Shown in pieces: positions 19,257-30,160 of a stretch of DNA of 64,000 nucleotides. The notes under the pieces were generated by a model. It ran no database searches. It was not told where the DNA came from and was given only the letters and a program-made list of their open reading frames with translations. The position numbers were made by a program, and so were the translations under genes. This DNA comes from Pseudomonas sp. B21-056 (GTDB taxonomy: Bacteria > Pseudomonadota > Gammaproteobacteria > Pseudomonadales > Pseudomonadaceae): NCBI RefSeq assembly GCF_026016325.1, contig NZ_CP087203.1:310001-374000 (forward strand). The letters are read 5' to 3'. Each line of letters starts with the position of its first letter. The stretch's first letter is position 1.

Positions 19257-20648
19257 TCAATCGGACTCATCGGCTGCGCCAGGGCTGCTGTCGCCGAAGG
19301 TCAGTCCATGCTTGCGCAACTTGTCGTGCAGGGTCTTGCGCGGAATGCCCAGGGCTTCGGCGAGGCTGCGTACCGAACTGTGGGGGCGAGCCAGTTCGGC
19401 GGCGATGAGGGTTCTTTCGAAGTTCTCCACCTGCTCGCTCAAGCCGCCGCTGATGATTTCCACCGGTGTGCCGGGCGTGCCATCCGGCGTGCTGTTGTCC
19501 AGAGCCAGTTCAAGGCCCAGGGCGAAACGTTCGGCGGCGTTCTGCAACTCCCGGACGTTGCCCGGCCAACTGTGGCGCAGCAGCAGCGCCCGTTGTGCCG
19601 GTTGCAGCTCGTGGGGCGGCAAACCATGGCGCGTGCTGGCTTCGTCGGCGAAGTGCTGGAACAGCATCAACGCATCCTCACCCCGCTCGCGCAACGGCGG
19701 TATACGCAACGGTGCCACGTTAAGGCGGTAATACAGGTCGGCGCGAAAGCGTCCCTGGTCGGCGGACTGACGCAGGTCTTCCTTGGTCGCGGCGATGACG
19801 CGGATGTCCAGCGGGATCTGTTGATTGCCTCCCAGGCGCTCCACCACGCGTTCTTGCAACAGCCGCAGCAATTTGACCTGGACGTCCAGGCTCATGCTTT
19901 CGATTTCATCGAGGAACAGTGTGCCGCCATTGGCGAACTCGAACTTGCCGATGCGACGTTTCTGCGCGCCGGTGAAGGCTCCGGGCTCGTGGCCGAACAG
20001 CTCGCTTTCCACCACCGACTCAGCCAGGGCCCCGGCGTTGATTGCCACGAACGGGCCGTTGCGCCGGCTCGAAAGGTCGTGCAGGGCACGGGCCACCACT
20101 TCCTTGCCTGCACCGGTTTCACCAAGGATCAGCACGTCGGCGCGGGTCGCCGCCAAGGCGCCGATCTGCTCGCGCAAGCGCAGCATCGGTGTGGACTGGC
20201 CGACCAGGCGGGCGCTGAGTTCATGACGGTCGCTGAGGGCCAGGCGCAAGCTGCGGTTGTCCAGCACCAGGCGGCGCAAGGCCAGGGCCCGGCGCACGCT
20301 GTCGAGCAGATGATCGCTGGCGAAGGGTTTTTCCAGGAAGTCATAGGCGCCGGCGCGCATGGCCTGGACCGCCAACGGCACATCGCCGTGACCGGTGATC
20401 AGCAGCACAGGAAGTTCCGGGTCCTGGGCGTGGAGTTGATTCAATAGTTCGAGGCCGTCGATGCCCGGCATGCGGATATCGCTGACCACCACGCCCGGCC
20501 AGTCCCGCGGCAGTTGCCCGGCAAGGCCCTTGGCCTCGGCCAGGGACAGAATGTTCAGGCCGGCCAGGTCGAGGGTCTGGCTCAGGGCCTGACGCAGATG
20601 GGGATCGTCGTCGATCAGCACCACCTCAATCCGGTTATCGATGGTCAT
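19257..20648 (-). CDS. dctD: C4-dicarboxylate response regulator DctD (sigma-54 activator)
   Basis: 463-residue NtrC-family regulator with three domains: a receiver (phosphoacceptor Asp57 in VSDIRMPG), an AAA+ sigma-54 domain (GETGAGKE Walker A; the sigma-54 contacting loop PGAFTGAQ; LFLDEIESM Walker B), and a Fis-type HTH at the C-terminus (SLAEALGIPRKTLHDKLRKH). It is coupled to the sensor gene dctB by a 4-base overlap. DctBD activates transport of succinate, fumarate and malate. The transporter genes (dctA or dctPQM) are not in this window. Assignment to DctD rests on this pairing and on the adjacent rml genes, an arrangement I recall in P. aeruginosa. Confidence 0.88.
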   Translation of the reverse strand: MTIDNRIEVVLIDDDPHLRQALSQTLDLAGLNILSLAEAKGLAGQLPRDWPGVVVSDIRMPGIDGLELLNQLHAQDPELPVLLITGHGDVPLAVQAMRAGAYDFLEKPFASDHLLDSVRRALALRRLVLDNRSLRLALSDRHELSARLVGQSTPMLRLREQIGALAATRADVLILGETGAGKEVVARALHDLSSRRNGPFVAINAGALAESVVESELFGHEPGAFTGAQKRRIGKFEFANGGTLFLDEIESMSLDVQVKLLRLLQERVVERLGGNQQIPLDIRVIAATKEDLRQSADQGRFRADLYYRLNVAPLRIPPLRERGEDALMLFQHFADEASTRHGLPPHELQPAQRALLLRHSWPGNVRELQNAAERFALGLELALDNSTPDGTPGTPVEIISGGLSEQVENFERTLIAAELARPHSSVRSLAEALGIPRKTLHDKLRKHGLTFGDSSPGAADESD

Positions 20649-22453
20649 ACGCTACGGTCCTCGGACGGTTGCAAGCTTACCCCAGGCGCGCCGGCGCGCA
20701 GTTTGAGGGTGATCAGGGCGCCGCCTTCCTTGTGGTTGGCGAACGACAGCTCGCCGCCGAAAGCGCGCATCAGGGTGTCGCAGATCGCCAGTCCCAGGCC
20801 AAGGCCCTGGGTGCGGGTCTTGGTGGTGTAGAAGGGTTCGCCGGCACGGCCCAGGGCTTCCATGCAGAAACCCGGGCCGTTATCGCGGATGTACAGGTTG
20901 ACGCCGGTTTCAGTGGCCTGGGCACTGAGCCAGAGTCTGCGCGGAGGACCTTTTTCGGTCAGGGCGTCGAGGGCATTGGCCAGCAGGTTGCCAAGCACCT
21001 GGCGCAAGCGGGTCTCCCCGGCCTCGACCCACAGCGTGGCGGCCGGGAGGTCGCGGATCAGTTCCACTTCCATGCTGCGCCGGCGCTTGGCGAGCAGCGC
21101 CAGGGCATCGTCCAGGGCCGGTTGCAAGGCGACGCTTTCCGGTGCATGACGGTCGCGGCGGGCAAAGGCCCGCAGGTGAGCGATGATCGATGCCATGCGC
21201 CCGGTCAGTTCATTGATCAACTTGAGGTTGCCCCTGGCGTCCTCGGTGCGCTGGTGGTCGAGCAGTATCTCGGCGTTTTCCGCGTAGCTGCGGATCGCTG
21301 CCAGCGGCTGGTTGAGTTCGTGGCTGATACTGGCCGACATGGTGCCCAAGGCCGAGAGTTTGCCGGCCTGCACCAAGTCATCCTGGGCACGGACAAGCTC
21401 CTGTTGCGCCTGCTCGCGCTCCAGGACTTCCTGCTTCAGTCGTCGGTTCAGTCCTTCCAGGTCGCTGGTGCGCTCGGCCACCCGGCCTTCCAGCTCGTGT
21501 CGCGCCTTGCCTTCGAAGGCGATCCGGTCCAGGTAGTGCCGCCTGCGTTGCATCATCAAGCCAAGCAACAGCATCAAGACCAGCAACGCTGCACCGCCGG
21601 TGGCGACGACGGTGCGCACCGGGCGGTCGATCAGGGTGCGTGGGGCGAGGATGCTCACGCTCCAGCCCGTTTCGTCGATGGTCTGGGTCTGGGTCAGCCA
21701 GGCCCGTGGATCCAGGTTCAGCGGTTTGGGATCGCGGGTCGGGTAGGGTTGCACGGCGCTGATTGCGTTATGTTCATCGTCGTTTAACGGGCGGGTCGAG
21801 CGGAATCGCCACTCCTGCCGTGACGTGAGGATGACCACCCCGTTGTGATCGGTGACCAGCAACTGCTCCGGGGTTTTGCCCCACAGGCTTTCGGTGTGGT
21901 CCAGGTCGACCTTGACCACCAGCACACCAATGACGCGGTCGCGCTCACGCACGGCGGCGGCGAAAAAATAACCGCGCTTGGCCGACGTGGTGCCCAGGCC
22001 GAAAAAGCGCCCCAGGCGTCCGGCCATGGCTTCGATGTAGTACGGCCGGAAGGCGAAATTGCGCCCGACAAAGCTGTCATGTTTGTCCCAGTTCGAGGCC
22101 GCCAGCGTCTTGCCGTTGGCGTCCATCAGGTACATCACCTCGGCGCCGGTCTGGGTGCTGATTTTCTTCAGCAGCTGATTGGCGTTGCCTTGGGTGAATT
22201 CATCCTCCGGGGCAGCCAACGCCGCACGCAGGGCCGGCAGGTCGCCGAGAATCTGCGGCAGGACCTCGTAACGGTGCAGCGTGCCCAACAGGTTGGCGAC
22301 GTAAAGATCCAGTGTCTGGCGATTCTGCCCGGCCAGTTCGCTGCGGTAATAACGTTCGGCCAGATGCTCCAGCGGCCATAGCAACGGCGCCAGGCACAGC
22401 GCAAGCAAGGCCAGGCTGCGCCAACGGGGTCTGCGGGGAAGGGTGGAATGCAT
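20645..22453 (-). CDS. dctB: C4-dicarboxylate sensor histidine kinase DctB
   Basis: 602-residue membrane sensor kinase: first membrane segment near residues 11-29, a periplasmic double PDC/Cache sensor (to about 275, including SNWDKHDSFVGRNFAFRPYY, a dicarboxylate-pocket region), a second membrane segment (ALLVLMLLLGLMM), a coiled coil, then HisKA (ASISHELNQPLAAIRSY, phospho-His) and HATPase_c (NLLANALDAL; DNGPGF; GLGLGLAIC). It heads the two-gene operon with dctD. The dicarboxylate ligand is inferred from family similarity. Confidence 0.88.
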   Translation of the reverse strand: MHSTLPRRPRWRSLALLALCLAPLLWPLEHLAERYYRSELAGQNRQTLDLYVANLLGTLHRYEVLPQILGDLPALRAALAAPEDEFTQGNANQLLKKISTQTGAEVMYLMDANGKTLAASNWDKHDSFVGRNFAFRPYYIEAMAGRLGRFFGLGTTSAKRGYFFAAAVRERDRVIGVLVVKVDLDHTESLWGKTPEQLLVTDHNGVVILTSRQEWRFRSTRPLNDDEHNAISAVQPYPTRDPKPLNLDPRAWLTQTQTIDETGWSVSILAPRTLIDRPVRTVVATGGAALLVLMLLLGLMMQRRRHYLDRIAFEGKARHELEGRVAERTSDLEGLNRRLKQEVLEREQAQQELVRAQDDLVQAGKLSALGTMSASISHELNQPLAAIRSYAENAEILLDHQRTEDARGNLKLINELTGRMASIIAHLRAFARRDRHAPESVALQPALDDALALLAKRRRSMEVELIRDLPAATLWVEAGETRLRQVLGNLLANALDALTEKGPPRRLWLSAQATETGVNLYIRDNGPGFCMEALGRAGEPFYTTKTRTQGLGLGLAICDTLMRAFGGELSFANHKEGGALITLKLRAGAPGVSLQPSEDRSV

Positions 22454-22512
22454 GAGCGTGCGCCTGTAGGAACAAGCGCATTATGCCCAGTGTCCTGCCT
22501 CACAAACAGTAT

Positions 22513-23397
22513 TTACTGGGCTTGTCCGGCAAGACACTGCTGCAATGCGCTTCGCCAGTCTGGCTGGCTCACCCCCCATTCCTGCAACAGGCGTGTGCAA
22601 TCCAGGCGCGAGTTCAGCGGACGTGGGGCCGGCGTCGGGTAGTCGCTGGACGGGATGGGTTCAATGACCGCACAAGGCTTGTGCTGCTCGATCAACCGTT
22701 CGCCGATGGCCTGGGCAAAACCGAACCAGGATGTCTCGCCCTGGGCCGTCAGGTGATAGGTGCCCCAGGCACCGCAGCGGCTCGCCATCCAGCGCTCGAT
22801 AACCCTGGCGGTACTGTCGGCGATGGTGCCAGCCCAGGTCGGCGCTCCGATCTGGTCGGCTACTACCCGCAGGTGGGGTTTTTCCTGGAGCAGACGCTGC
22901 ATGGTCAGGAGGAAATTGCGGCCTTCGGTCGAGTACACCCAACTGGTGCGCAATATCAGGTGCTGGCCGCCGGCTTGGCGGATGGCATCCTCGCCGGCCA
23001 GTTTGCTGCGCCCATAGACGCTCAACGGGTTGGGTGTGTCGTCTTCTGTGTAGGGCCCAGGCTTGCTGCCATCGAAAACGTAATCAGTGGAGTAGTGGAT
23101 CAGCGGGATGCCCAGCTCGTTCGCGGCCTGGGCCAGGATCCCCGGTGCGGCGGCGTTGATGGCAAAGGCCAGTTCCGGCTCGTTCTCGGCCTGGTCGACG
23201 GCTGTGTGGGCGGCGGCATTGATGATCAGGTTGGGGCGCAGGGCACCGATGTGCGCGCGCAGTTGATCCGGGCGTGCCAGGTCAAGCTGATCGCTGCCGC
23301 GCACAATAAGCTCGCCGGTGTTGGCCAGGCGCGATTGGAGTGCCCGGGACACCTGGCCGTTCTTGCCGATGATCAGGATTCGCAAGGACTCACTCAT
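22513..23397 (-). CDS. rmlD: dTDP-4-dehydrorhamnose reductase
   Basis: Last step of dTDP-L-rhamnose synthesis, reducing dTDP-4-keto-L-rhamnose with NAD(P)H. 294 residues; Rossmann loop IGKNGQVSRAL at the N-terminus, and the catalytic region HYSTDYVFDGSKPGPY and YGRSKLAGE (Tyr/Lys pair). It is last in rmlBACD and overlaps rmlC by 4 bases. Rhamnose is used for LPS core, O-antigen or rhamnolipids. Confidence 0.94.
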   Translation of the reverse strand: MSESLRILIIGKNGQVSRALQSRLANTGELIVRGSDQLDLARPDQLRAHIGALRPNLIINAAAHTAVDQAENEPELAFAINAAAPGILAQAANELGIPLIHYSTDYVFDGSKPGPYTEDDTPNPLSVYGRSKLAGEDAIRQAGGQHLILRTSWVYSTEGRNFLLTMQRLLQEKPHLRVVADQIGAPTWAGTIADSTARVIERWMASRCGAWGTYHLTAQGETSWFGFAQAIGERLIEQHKPCAVIEPIPSSDYPTPAPRPLNSRLDCTRLLQEWGVSQPDWRSALQQCLAGQAQ

Positions 23398-23939
23398 GGG
23401 AACAGGTCGGCCTCATGCAGGAACTTGCCGTTCTGGTCCTTGGGTGAGAGGGTGGGTGCGCCCTCCAGCTCCCAGTCGATAGCCAGGTCCGGATCGTCCC
23501 AACGGATGCAGCGCTCGGCCACAGGCGCGTAGTAATCCGTGGTTTTATAGAGAAAATCCGCTGACTCACTCAGCACTATGAAACCGTGGGCGAAGCCTGG
23601 CGGAATCCACAGCTGTCGCTGGTTCTGCGCCGACAGATGCACGCTCTCCCATTGGCCGAAAGTGGGCGAGCTGCGGCGAATGTCCACCGCCACGTCCAGT
23701 ACTTCGCCGGCGATGACGCGCACGAGCTTTCCCTGGGCCTGTTCGATCTGATAGTGCAAGCCACGAAGCACACCCTTGGCCGAACGTGAGTGGTTGTCCT
23801 GGACGAACTGCAGGTCGCAGCCAGTGGCGTCGGCAAATGTCCGGGCGTTGAAACTTTCGTAGAAAAAGCCGCGTTCGTCACCGAAGACTTTCGGCTCGAT
23901 GATCAAGACGTCCGGCAATTGGGTGGCGATGACGTTCAA
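23394..23939 (-). CDS. rmlC: dTDP-4-dehydrorhamnose 3,5-epimerase
   Basis: 181-residue cupin epimerase. The catalytic region [17 protein letters not shown] and the [10 protein letters not shown] strand are intact. The only start that fits the family length is a TTG ([16 protein letters not shown]) lying in a TTGA overlap with the rmlA stop, so translation probably depends on termination of rmlA. The overlap with rmlD downstream is 4 bases. A rare start inside a coupled operon may keep the epimerase at lower levels. Confidence 0.92.
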   Translation of the reverse strand: MNVIATQLPDVLIIEPKVFGDERGFFYESFNARTFADATGCDLQFVQDNHSRSAKGVLRGLHYQIEQAQGKLVRVIAGEVLDVAVDIRRSSPTFGQWESVHLSAQNQRQLWIPPGFAHGFIVLSESADFLYKTTDYYAPVAERCIRWDDPDLAIDWELEGAPTLSPKDQNGKFLHEADLFP

Positions 23940-24811
23940 CGTGTTTCTCCGGCGATCTTGAACAGATACTGTCCGTAGCCGGTCTTGCCGAAGTATTCGG
24001 CGCGCTCGAGCATGTGCTCGCGGCTGATCCAGCCCTGTTGATAGGCGATTTCTTCCAGGCACGCCACTTTCAGGCCCTGGCGATGCTCGATGGTCTGTAC
24101 GTACTGCGAGGCTTCCAGCAGGCTGTCGTGGGTGCCGGTGTCCAGCCAGGCGAAACCGCGGCCGAAGCGCTCGACATGCAGGTCGCCGCGTTGCAGATAG
24201 GCATTGTTGACGTCGGTGATTTCCAGTTCCCCGCGTTTGGAGGGCTTTATTGTCTTGGCGATCTGGATCACGTCGTTATCGTAGAAATACAGGCCGGTGA
24301 CCGCATAGCTGGATTTGGGCTCGGAGGGTTTTTCCTCGATGGAAAGGGCATGACCTTCAGCGTCGAAGTCGATCACGCCAAAACGCTCCGGATCCTTGAC
24401 CCAATAGCCGAATACGGTCGCACCCTGCTGTCGGTTGACGGCGGTCTGCAACTGTTCGCCGAAGTGCTGTCCGTGGAAGATGTTATCACCCAGGATCAGG
24501 CACACCGGATCGCTGCCAATGAACTGTTCGCCTATCAGGAACGCCTGGGCCAGACCATCGGGTGAAGGCTGCTCGGCATAGCTGATCTGCACACCGAATT
24601 GGCTGCCGTTGCCCAGCAGGCTGCGATATTGCGGCAGGTCCTGCGGGGTGGAGATCACCAGGATGTCCTTGATGCCCGCCAGCATCAGCACCGAAATCGG
24701 GTAGTAGATCATCGGTTTGTCGTAGACCGGCAGCAGTTGCTTGGAAACTCCGAGGGTAATGGGGTGCAGCCGCGTGCCGGAACCACCGGCCAGAACAATG
24801 CCCTTCATCAT
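23936..24811 (-). CDS. rmlA: Glucose-1-phosphate thymidylyltransferase
   Basis: First step of dTDP-rhamnose synthesis: glucose-1-phosphate and dTTP to dTDP-glucose; usually feedback-inhibited by dTDP-rhamnose. 291 residues with the nucleotide-binding signature [11 protein letters not shown], then [16 protein letters not shown] and GDNIFHG. Two tandem ATGs begin the gene; the first overlaps the rmlB stop as ATGA and is used here, although the second (MKGIVLAGG) is equally plausible. Confidence 0.95.
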   Translation of the reverse strand: MMKGIVLAGGSGTRLHPITLGVSKQLLPVYDKPMIYYPISVLMLAGIKDILVISTPQDLPQYRSLLGNGSQFGVQISYAEQPSPDGLAQAFLIGEQFIGSDPVCLILGDNIFHGQHFGEQLQTAVNRQQGATVFGYWVKDPERFGVIDFDAEGHALSIEEKPSEPKSSYAVTGLYFYDNDVIQIAKTIKPSKRGELEITDVNNAYLQRGDLHVERFGRGFAWLDTGTHDSLLEASQYVQTIEHRQGLKVACLEEIAYQQGWISREHMLERAEYFGKTGYGQYLFKIAGETR

Positions 24812-25890
24812 GCAATCGATTCCTTTTCGTCGAGCGAGCCGAGGCGTTCGCCCTGATAGCTGCCGTCCTGGACACGTCGGCACCATTGGAGGTTCTCAAG
24901 GTACCACTGCACGGTTTTGCGCAGGCCGGTGTCGAAGGTCTCCCGGGGTGTCCAGCCCAGTTCCCGTTCGATCTTGCCGGCATCGATGGCATAGCGAAGG
25001 TCGTGGCCGGGGCGGTCCCTGACGAAGGTGATCAGGTCGACATAGCGTCCGATCCCCTCGGGCTTGTTGGGCGCCAGTTCTTCGAGCAACGCGCAGATGT
25101 TGCGCACGACGTCGATGTTCTTCTGCTCATTGTGGCCGCCAATATTGTAGGTCTCGCCGACCACGCCTTCGGTGACGACCTTCAGCAGTGCACGGGCATG
25201 GTCTTCGACATACAGCCAATCCCGCACCTGTTGCCCGTCGCCGTACACCGGCAATGGTTTACCGGCCAAGGCGTTGAGGATCACCAGCGGAATCAGCTTT
25301 TCAGGGAAGTGGAACGGCCCATAGTTGTTCGAGCAATTGGTCAGCAGCACGGGCAAGCCGTAGGTGCGCTGCCAGGCGCGGACCAGATGGTCGGACGCCG
25401 CCTTGCTGGCCGAATAAGGAGAACTGGGTGCATATGGGGTGGTTTCGGTGAACAGGTCATCCACGCCGTGTAGGTCGCCGTACACTTCATCGGTGGAGAT
25501 ATGGTGGAAACGAAACGCGTGTTTCCGGGCTTCAGGCAAGCTCTGCCAATAGGCTCGGGTGGCTTCTAGAAGGCTGTAGGTGCCCACGATATTGGTCTGG
25601 ATGAAGTCCGCCGGGCCATCAATGGACCGGTCCACATGGGACTCCGCTGCCAAGTGCATGATTGCATCGGGCTTGAACCGCACCAGCACGGCACTGACGG
25701 TGGGTTGATCGACAATATCGGCCTGTACGAACTCATAACGACTGCTGTGATCGACGCTGCTCAGCGATTCGAGATTGCCCGCGTACGTCAGCTTGTCGAG
25801 GTTCAGGATCTGGTGTTCGGTATCAAGGATCAAATGCCGTACGAGGGCCGAGCCAATGAAACCGGCACCGCCAGTGATGAGGATACGCAT
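24808..25890 (-). CDS. rmlB: dTDP-glucose 4,6-dehydratase
   Basis: Second step of the pathway. 360-residue extended [16 protein letters not shown] at the N-terminus, the catalytic STDEVYG and [15 protein letters not shown] (Tyr-x3-Lys), and YNIGGHNEQ. It is first in the operon; the start at MRILITGG fits the family, with a longer frame upstream not used. The gene order here is B-A-C-D, whereas I recall B-D-A-C in P. aeruginosa. Confidence 0.94.
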   Translation of the reverse strand: MRILITGGAGFIGSALVRHLILDTEHQILNLDKLTYAGNLESLSSVDHSSRYEFVQADIVDQPTVSAVLVRFKPDAIMHLAAESHVDRSIDGPADFIQTNIVGTYSLLEATRAYWQSLPEARKHAFRFHHISTDEVYGDLHGVDDLFTETTPYAPSSPYSASKAASDHLVRAWQRTYGLPVLLTNCSNNYGPFHFPEKLIPLVILNALAGKPLPVYGDGQQVRDWLYVEDHARALLKVVTEGVVGETYNIGGHNEQKNIDVVRNICALLEELAPNKPEGIGRYVDLITFVRDRPGHDLRYAIDAGKIERELGWTPRETFDTGLRKTVQWYLENLQWCRRVQDGSYQGERLGSLDEKESIA

Positions 25891-26143
25891 CCGGTTAAGC
25901 CTTTTTCCATGAGACGACAAAGATATGGAGCATAGCTTGTCGGCATGTAGGTAACGGTGCAAGTGGCATATTTCGGGCTGTGTCCCGGCATCCGCAGGTC
26001 AACCGGGATGAGGCAGCTCGCAAAAAGTATCCGTCAGTCCGCAAAAGCGTGTGGATGACCCTTTCTCCACAGAGAGGGGTTGCTTATTCCCCGGCTCAAT
26101 GGCGTGATAGGTGTTCAATAAAAACTACATCAGGGGTCGTTGT

Positions 26144-29056
26144 ATGCCACTCGCTACGTTGGTTCACCGTGCCAGTTTGCCAAGCCCACAGATCAACGCC
26201 GAGCAGGCGTTGGTGCTGCTGCGCTTGAATTACGGACTCAGCGGCGACCTGCGACCCCTTGGCAGCCAGCAGGATCTCAACTACCGCGTCGACAGCGAGC
26301 GCGGGCGCTTTGTGTTGAAAATTTGCCATGGCGACTACGCCGTCCAGGAGCTCCAGGCCCAACATGCGGCCCTCAGGCAACTGGCCGGTCACGGCACGGT
26401 TAAAGTGCCGCGGGTGATCGTGGCCGGTAACGGCGAGGATCTGCTGACGCTCGATGTCGACGGACAGACGGTTCATGTCCGGCTGTTGGAATACATCGAC
26501 GGCCAACCCCTGACCCAACTCAAGCATCTGGGGCTGGAGCTGGTGAGCGGCCTGGGGCGCTTGTGTGCGGAAGTCGACCTTGCCCTGGCCGCGTTCGAGC
26601 ATCCGGGCCTGGAGCGCACCCTGCAATGGGATGCCCGCCATGCCAATACGTTGATCGGCCACCTGCTGCCGGTCATTCAGGACGATCAGCAACGCAGCCT
26701 GATCGCCGAGGCTGCGCAACGGGCCGAACGACGCCTGCATCCGCTCAAGGCCAACCTGCCGGTGCAGGCGATCCACATGGACCTGACCGATGACAATGTG
26801 GTCTGGCAGCGTGATGCCCAGCGCCAGTGGCAACTGCAAGGTGTCATCGATTTCGGTGACCTGATCCGCACCTGGCGCATCACCGAGCTGTCGGTGACTT
26901 GTGCAGCATTGTTGCACCACGCCGATGGCGATCCGTTCTTCATCCTGCCGGCGATCCAGGCTTATCACGCGGCGAACCCGTTGCAGCGCGAAGAACTGCT
27001 GGCGCTCTGGCCGCTGATCGTGGCACGTGCCGCCGTGCTGGTGCTCAGTGGTGAGCAACAGGTGTCTATCGACCCGGACAACGCGTACAGTCGCGCCAAC
27101 CTGGCGCACGAATGGGAAATCTTCCGGGTTGCCCACTCGGTGCCGTTCGAGCTGATGGAAGCGGCGATCCTGAGCGCTGTTGGTCAAAATCTGCCGCCGA
27201 TTGTCAGTGAAGGCTTTGTACCGCTGCTGCCGACCCTGGTGGGCCGTGAGTTCGCCTTGATCGACCTGGGTGTGCTGAGTCCGCATTTCGAGGCCGGCAA
27301 CTGGGAACAGCCGGGCATCGACCAGCGTCTGCTGAGCGAAGCCGCCACCGTCCACGGCTTGGCCGCCAGCCGTTACGGGCAGTACCGGTTGTCGCGCACT
27401 CGGCCGGACAGTGCCGCAGAGCCTGACACCTACCCCCTGCATGTGGAATTGCATGTACCGCGCGGCACGCCGCTGGAGTCGCCGTTCGCCGGGGTTTTGC
27501 ACAAGCACGCCGACGGCCTGCTGCAATTGGACAGTGCGCAGTTGAGCATACGGCTGTGGGGTGTGGCGTCGCCGCTTCATTCCGGGGCCGCACTGGTCAA
27601 GGGACAGGTACTGGGCGAAGTGGCTGGCCCGTTGCGGGTTCAGTTGTGCCGGGGTGCGCATTTGAACCCACCGCTGTTCTGCACGCCGTCCTCAGCCTCG
27701 GCCTGGCAGGCATTGTGCCCTTCACCGGCGGTGTTGCTCGGGCTGGCCTGCGATGCCGAGGAGGAAATCGACGCCAAGGCATTGCTGGCTCGTCGCGATG
27801 CGAGCTTCGCCCGTACCCAGAAACACTATTACGTCGACCCGCCGCGCATCGAGCGTGGCTGGCGCAATCACCTGATCGACATGCAAGGGCGCTCCTACCT
27901 CGACATGCTCAACAACGTCGCCGTACTGGGGCACGGTCATCCACGCATGGCGGCCGTGGCTGCCCGCCAGTGGTCGCTGCTCAATACCAACTCCCGTTTC
28001 CACTACGCGGCGATTGCCGAGTTTTCCGAGCGGTTGTTGTCACTGGCGCCGTCAAACATGGATCGTGTATTCCTGGTCAACAGCGGCACTGAGGCCAACG
28101 ACCTGGCGATCCGCCTGGCCTGGGCCTACAGCGGCGGGCGGGACATGCTCAGTGTGTTGGAGGCCTATCATGGCTGGTCGGTGGCGGCGGATGCGGTCTC
28201 GACGTCCATCGCCGACAACCCCAAGGCCCTGAGCAGCCGCCCGGACTGGGTGCACCCGGTGACCGCTCCCAATACTTATCGCGGTGAATTCCGTGGCCCT
28301 GACAGCGCGCCGGACTACGTGCGCAGTGTCGAGCACAACCTGGCGAAAATCGCCGAGCAGAAACGTCAGCTCGCCGGTTTCATCTGCGAACCGGTGTATG
28401 GCAATGCCGGCGGTATCGCACTGCCACCCGGGTATCTGAAACAGGTCTATGGGCTGGTGCGCGAACGCGGCGGCGTGTGCATCGCTGACGAAGTACAGGT
28501 CGGCTACGGGCGTATGGGCGAGTTTTTCTGGGGCTTCGAAGAGCAAGGCGTGGTGCCGGATATCATTACCATGGCCAAGGGCATGGGCAACGGCCAGCCG
28601 TTGGGCGCGGTCATCACCCGCCGGGAAATCGCCGAGGCGCTGGAAGCCGAGGGTTATTTCTTCTCGTCGTCCGGCGGCAGTCCGGTCAGTTGCCAGATCG
28701 GTATCGCGGTGCTGGATGTCATGGAGGAAGAAGGGCTGTGGGAAAACGCCCGGGTGGTGGGTGGTCACTTCAAGGCGCGGCTGCAAGCCCTGATCGACCG
28801 ATACCCATTGGTCGGTGCGGTGCATGGTTCCGGGTTCTACCTGGGTCTGGAGCTGATCCGCAACCGCGACACCCTGGAGCCCGCGACCGAGGAAACCGCG
28901 ATGCTGTGCAACCGCCTTCGGGAGCTGGGCATCTTCATGCAACCCACCGGTGACTACCTGAACATCCTCAAAATCAAGCCACCGATGGTCACGACCCGCC
29001 AGAGCGTGGATTTCTTCGTCGATATGCTGTCGAAGGTGTTGGACGAAGGTCTCTGA
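26144..29056 (+). CDS. Three-part fusion: APH-type kinase, M23/lipoyl-like middle, class III aminotransferase (phospho-lyase type)
   Basis: 970 residues. About 1-340 is an aminoglycoside-phosphotransferase/homoserine-kinase fold (HMDLTDDNVVW catalytic loop and VIDFGDL metal site). The middle, about 420-530, looks like the beta-rich M23/lipoyl-type insert (PFAGVLHKHADGLL). About 550-970 is a class III PLP aminotransferase (NSGTEANDLAIRLAW; IADEVQVGYGRMG; PLP lysine in ITMAKGMGNG). In animals the kinase and lyase parts match separate hydroxylysine kinase and phosphohydroxylysine/phosphoethanolamine phospho-lyases, so a sequential phosphorylate-then-eliminate reaction on an amino alcohol is plausible. 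It is upstream of aguBA. The ATG at 26144 is preferred over an upstream GTG. Confidence 0.82.
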   Translation: MPLATLVHRASLPSPQINAEQALVLLRLNYGLSGDLRPLGSQQDLNYRVDSERGRFVLKICHGDYAVQELQAQHAALRQLAGHGTVKVPRVIVAGNGEDLLTLDVDGQTVHVRLLEYIDGQPLTQLKHLGLELVSGLGRLCAEVDLALAAFEHPGLERTLQWDARHANTLIGHLLPVIQDDQQRSLIAEAAQRAERRLHPLKANLPVQAIHMDLTDDNVVWQRDAQRQWQLQGVIDFGDLIRTWRITELSVTCAALLHHADGDPFFILPAIQAYHAANPLQREELLALWPLIVARAAVLVLSGEQQVSIDPDNAYSRANLAHEWEIFRVAHSVPFELMEAAILSAVGQNLPPIVSEGFVPLLPTLVGREFALIDLGVLSPHFEAGNWEQPGIDQRLLSEAATVHGLAASRYGQYRLSRTRPDSAAEPDTYPLHVELHVPRGTPLESPFAGVLHKHADGLLQLDSAQLSIRLWGVASPLHSGAALVKGQVLGEVAGPLRVQLCRGAHLNPPLFCTPSSASAWQALCPSPAVLLGLACDAEEEIDAKALLARRDASFARTQKHYYVDPPRIERGWRNHLIDMQGRSYLDMLNNVAVLGHGHPRMAAVAARQWSLLNTNSRFHYAAIAEFSERLLSLAPSNMDRVFLVNSGTEANDLAIRLAWAYSGGRDMLSVLEAYHGWSVAADAVSTSIADNPKALSSRPDWVHPVTAPNTYRGEFRGPDSAPDYVRSVEHNLAKIAEQKRQLAGFICEPVYGNAGGIALPPGYLKQVYGLVRERGGVCIADEVQVGYGRMGEFFWGFEEQGVVPDIITMAKGMGNGQPLGAVITRREIAEALEAEGYFFSSSGGSPVSCQIGIAVLDVMEEEGLWENARVVGGHFKARLQALIDRYPLVGAVHGSGFYLGLELIRNRDTLEPATEETAMLCNRLRELGIFMQPTGDYLNILKIKPPMVTTRQSVDFFVDMLSKVLDEGL

Positions 29057-29097
29057 CCCGAGGTTGATGCTTCCCAGGAGGTTCGCTTCTCCAGTTG

Positions 29098-29192
29098 ATC
29101 GCGAATACTTTTCGATTTTTATCGATGATATTCGCGATTTTTTTTGCCTGGGAAAATTTTTTATCTTTAAAGTCCGATTTTTATCGATTATA
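29098..29192 (+). promoter_or_regulatory. AT-rich control region ahead of aguBA with inverted and direct repeats
   Basis: A 10-base inverted repeat atcgcgaata/tattcgcgat (29098-29107 / 29129-29138) encloses the first of two direct copies of cgatttttatcgat (29113 and 29175, 62 bases apart). The region is far more AT-rich than the surrounding genes. It is a natural place for the agu promoter and a regulator site; no regulator gene is adjacent. Confidence 0.5.
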
Positions 29193-29278
29193 AAGTCTTC
29201 GTTGCCCGAAGCCTTGATCGCTTCGCGCCCGCCTTTATCCTCTTTTGTCATCCGCTGCACATCGCCCGGAGATGATTC

Positions 29279-30157
<879 letters not shown>

Positions 30158-30160
30158 CTC

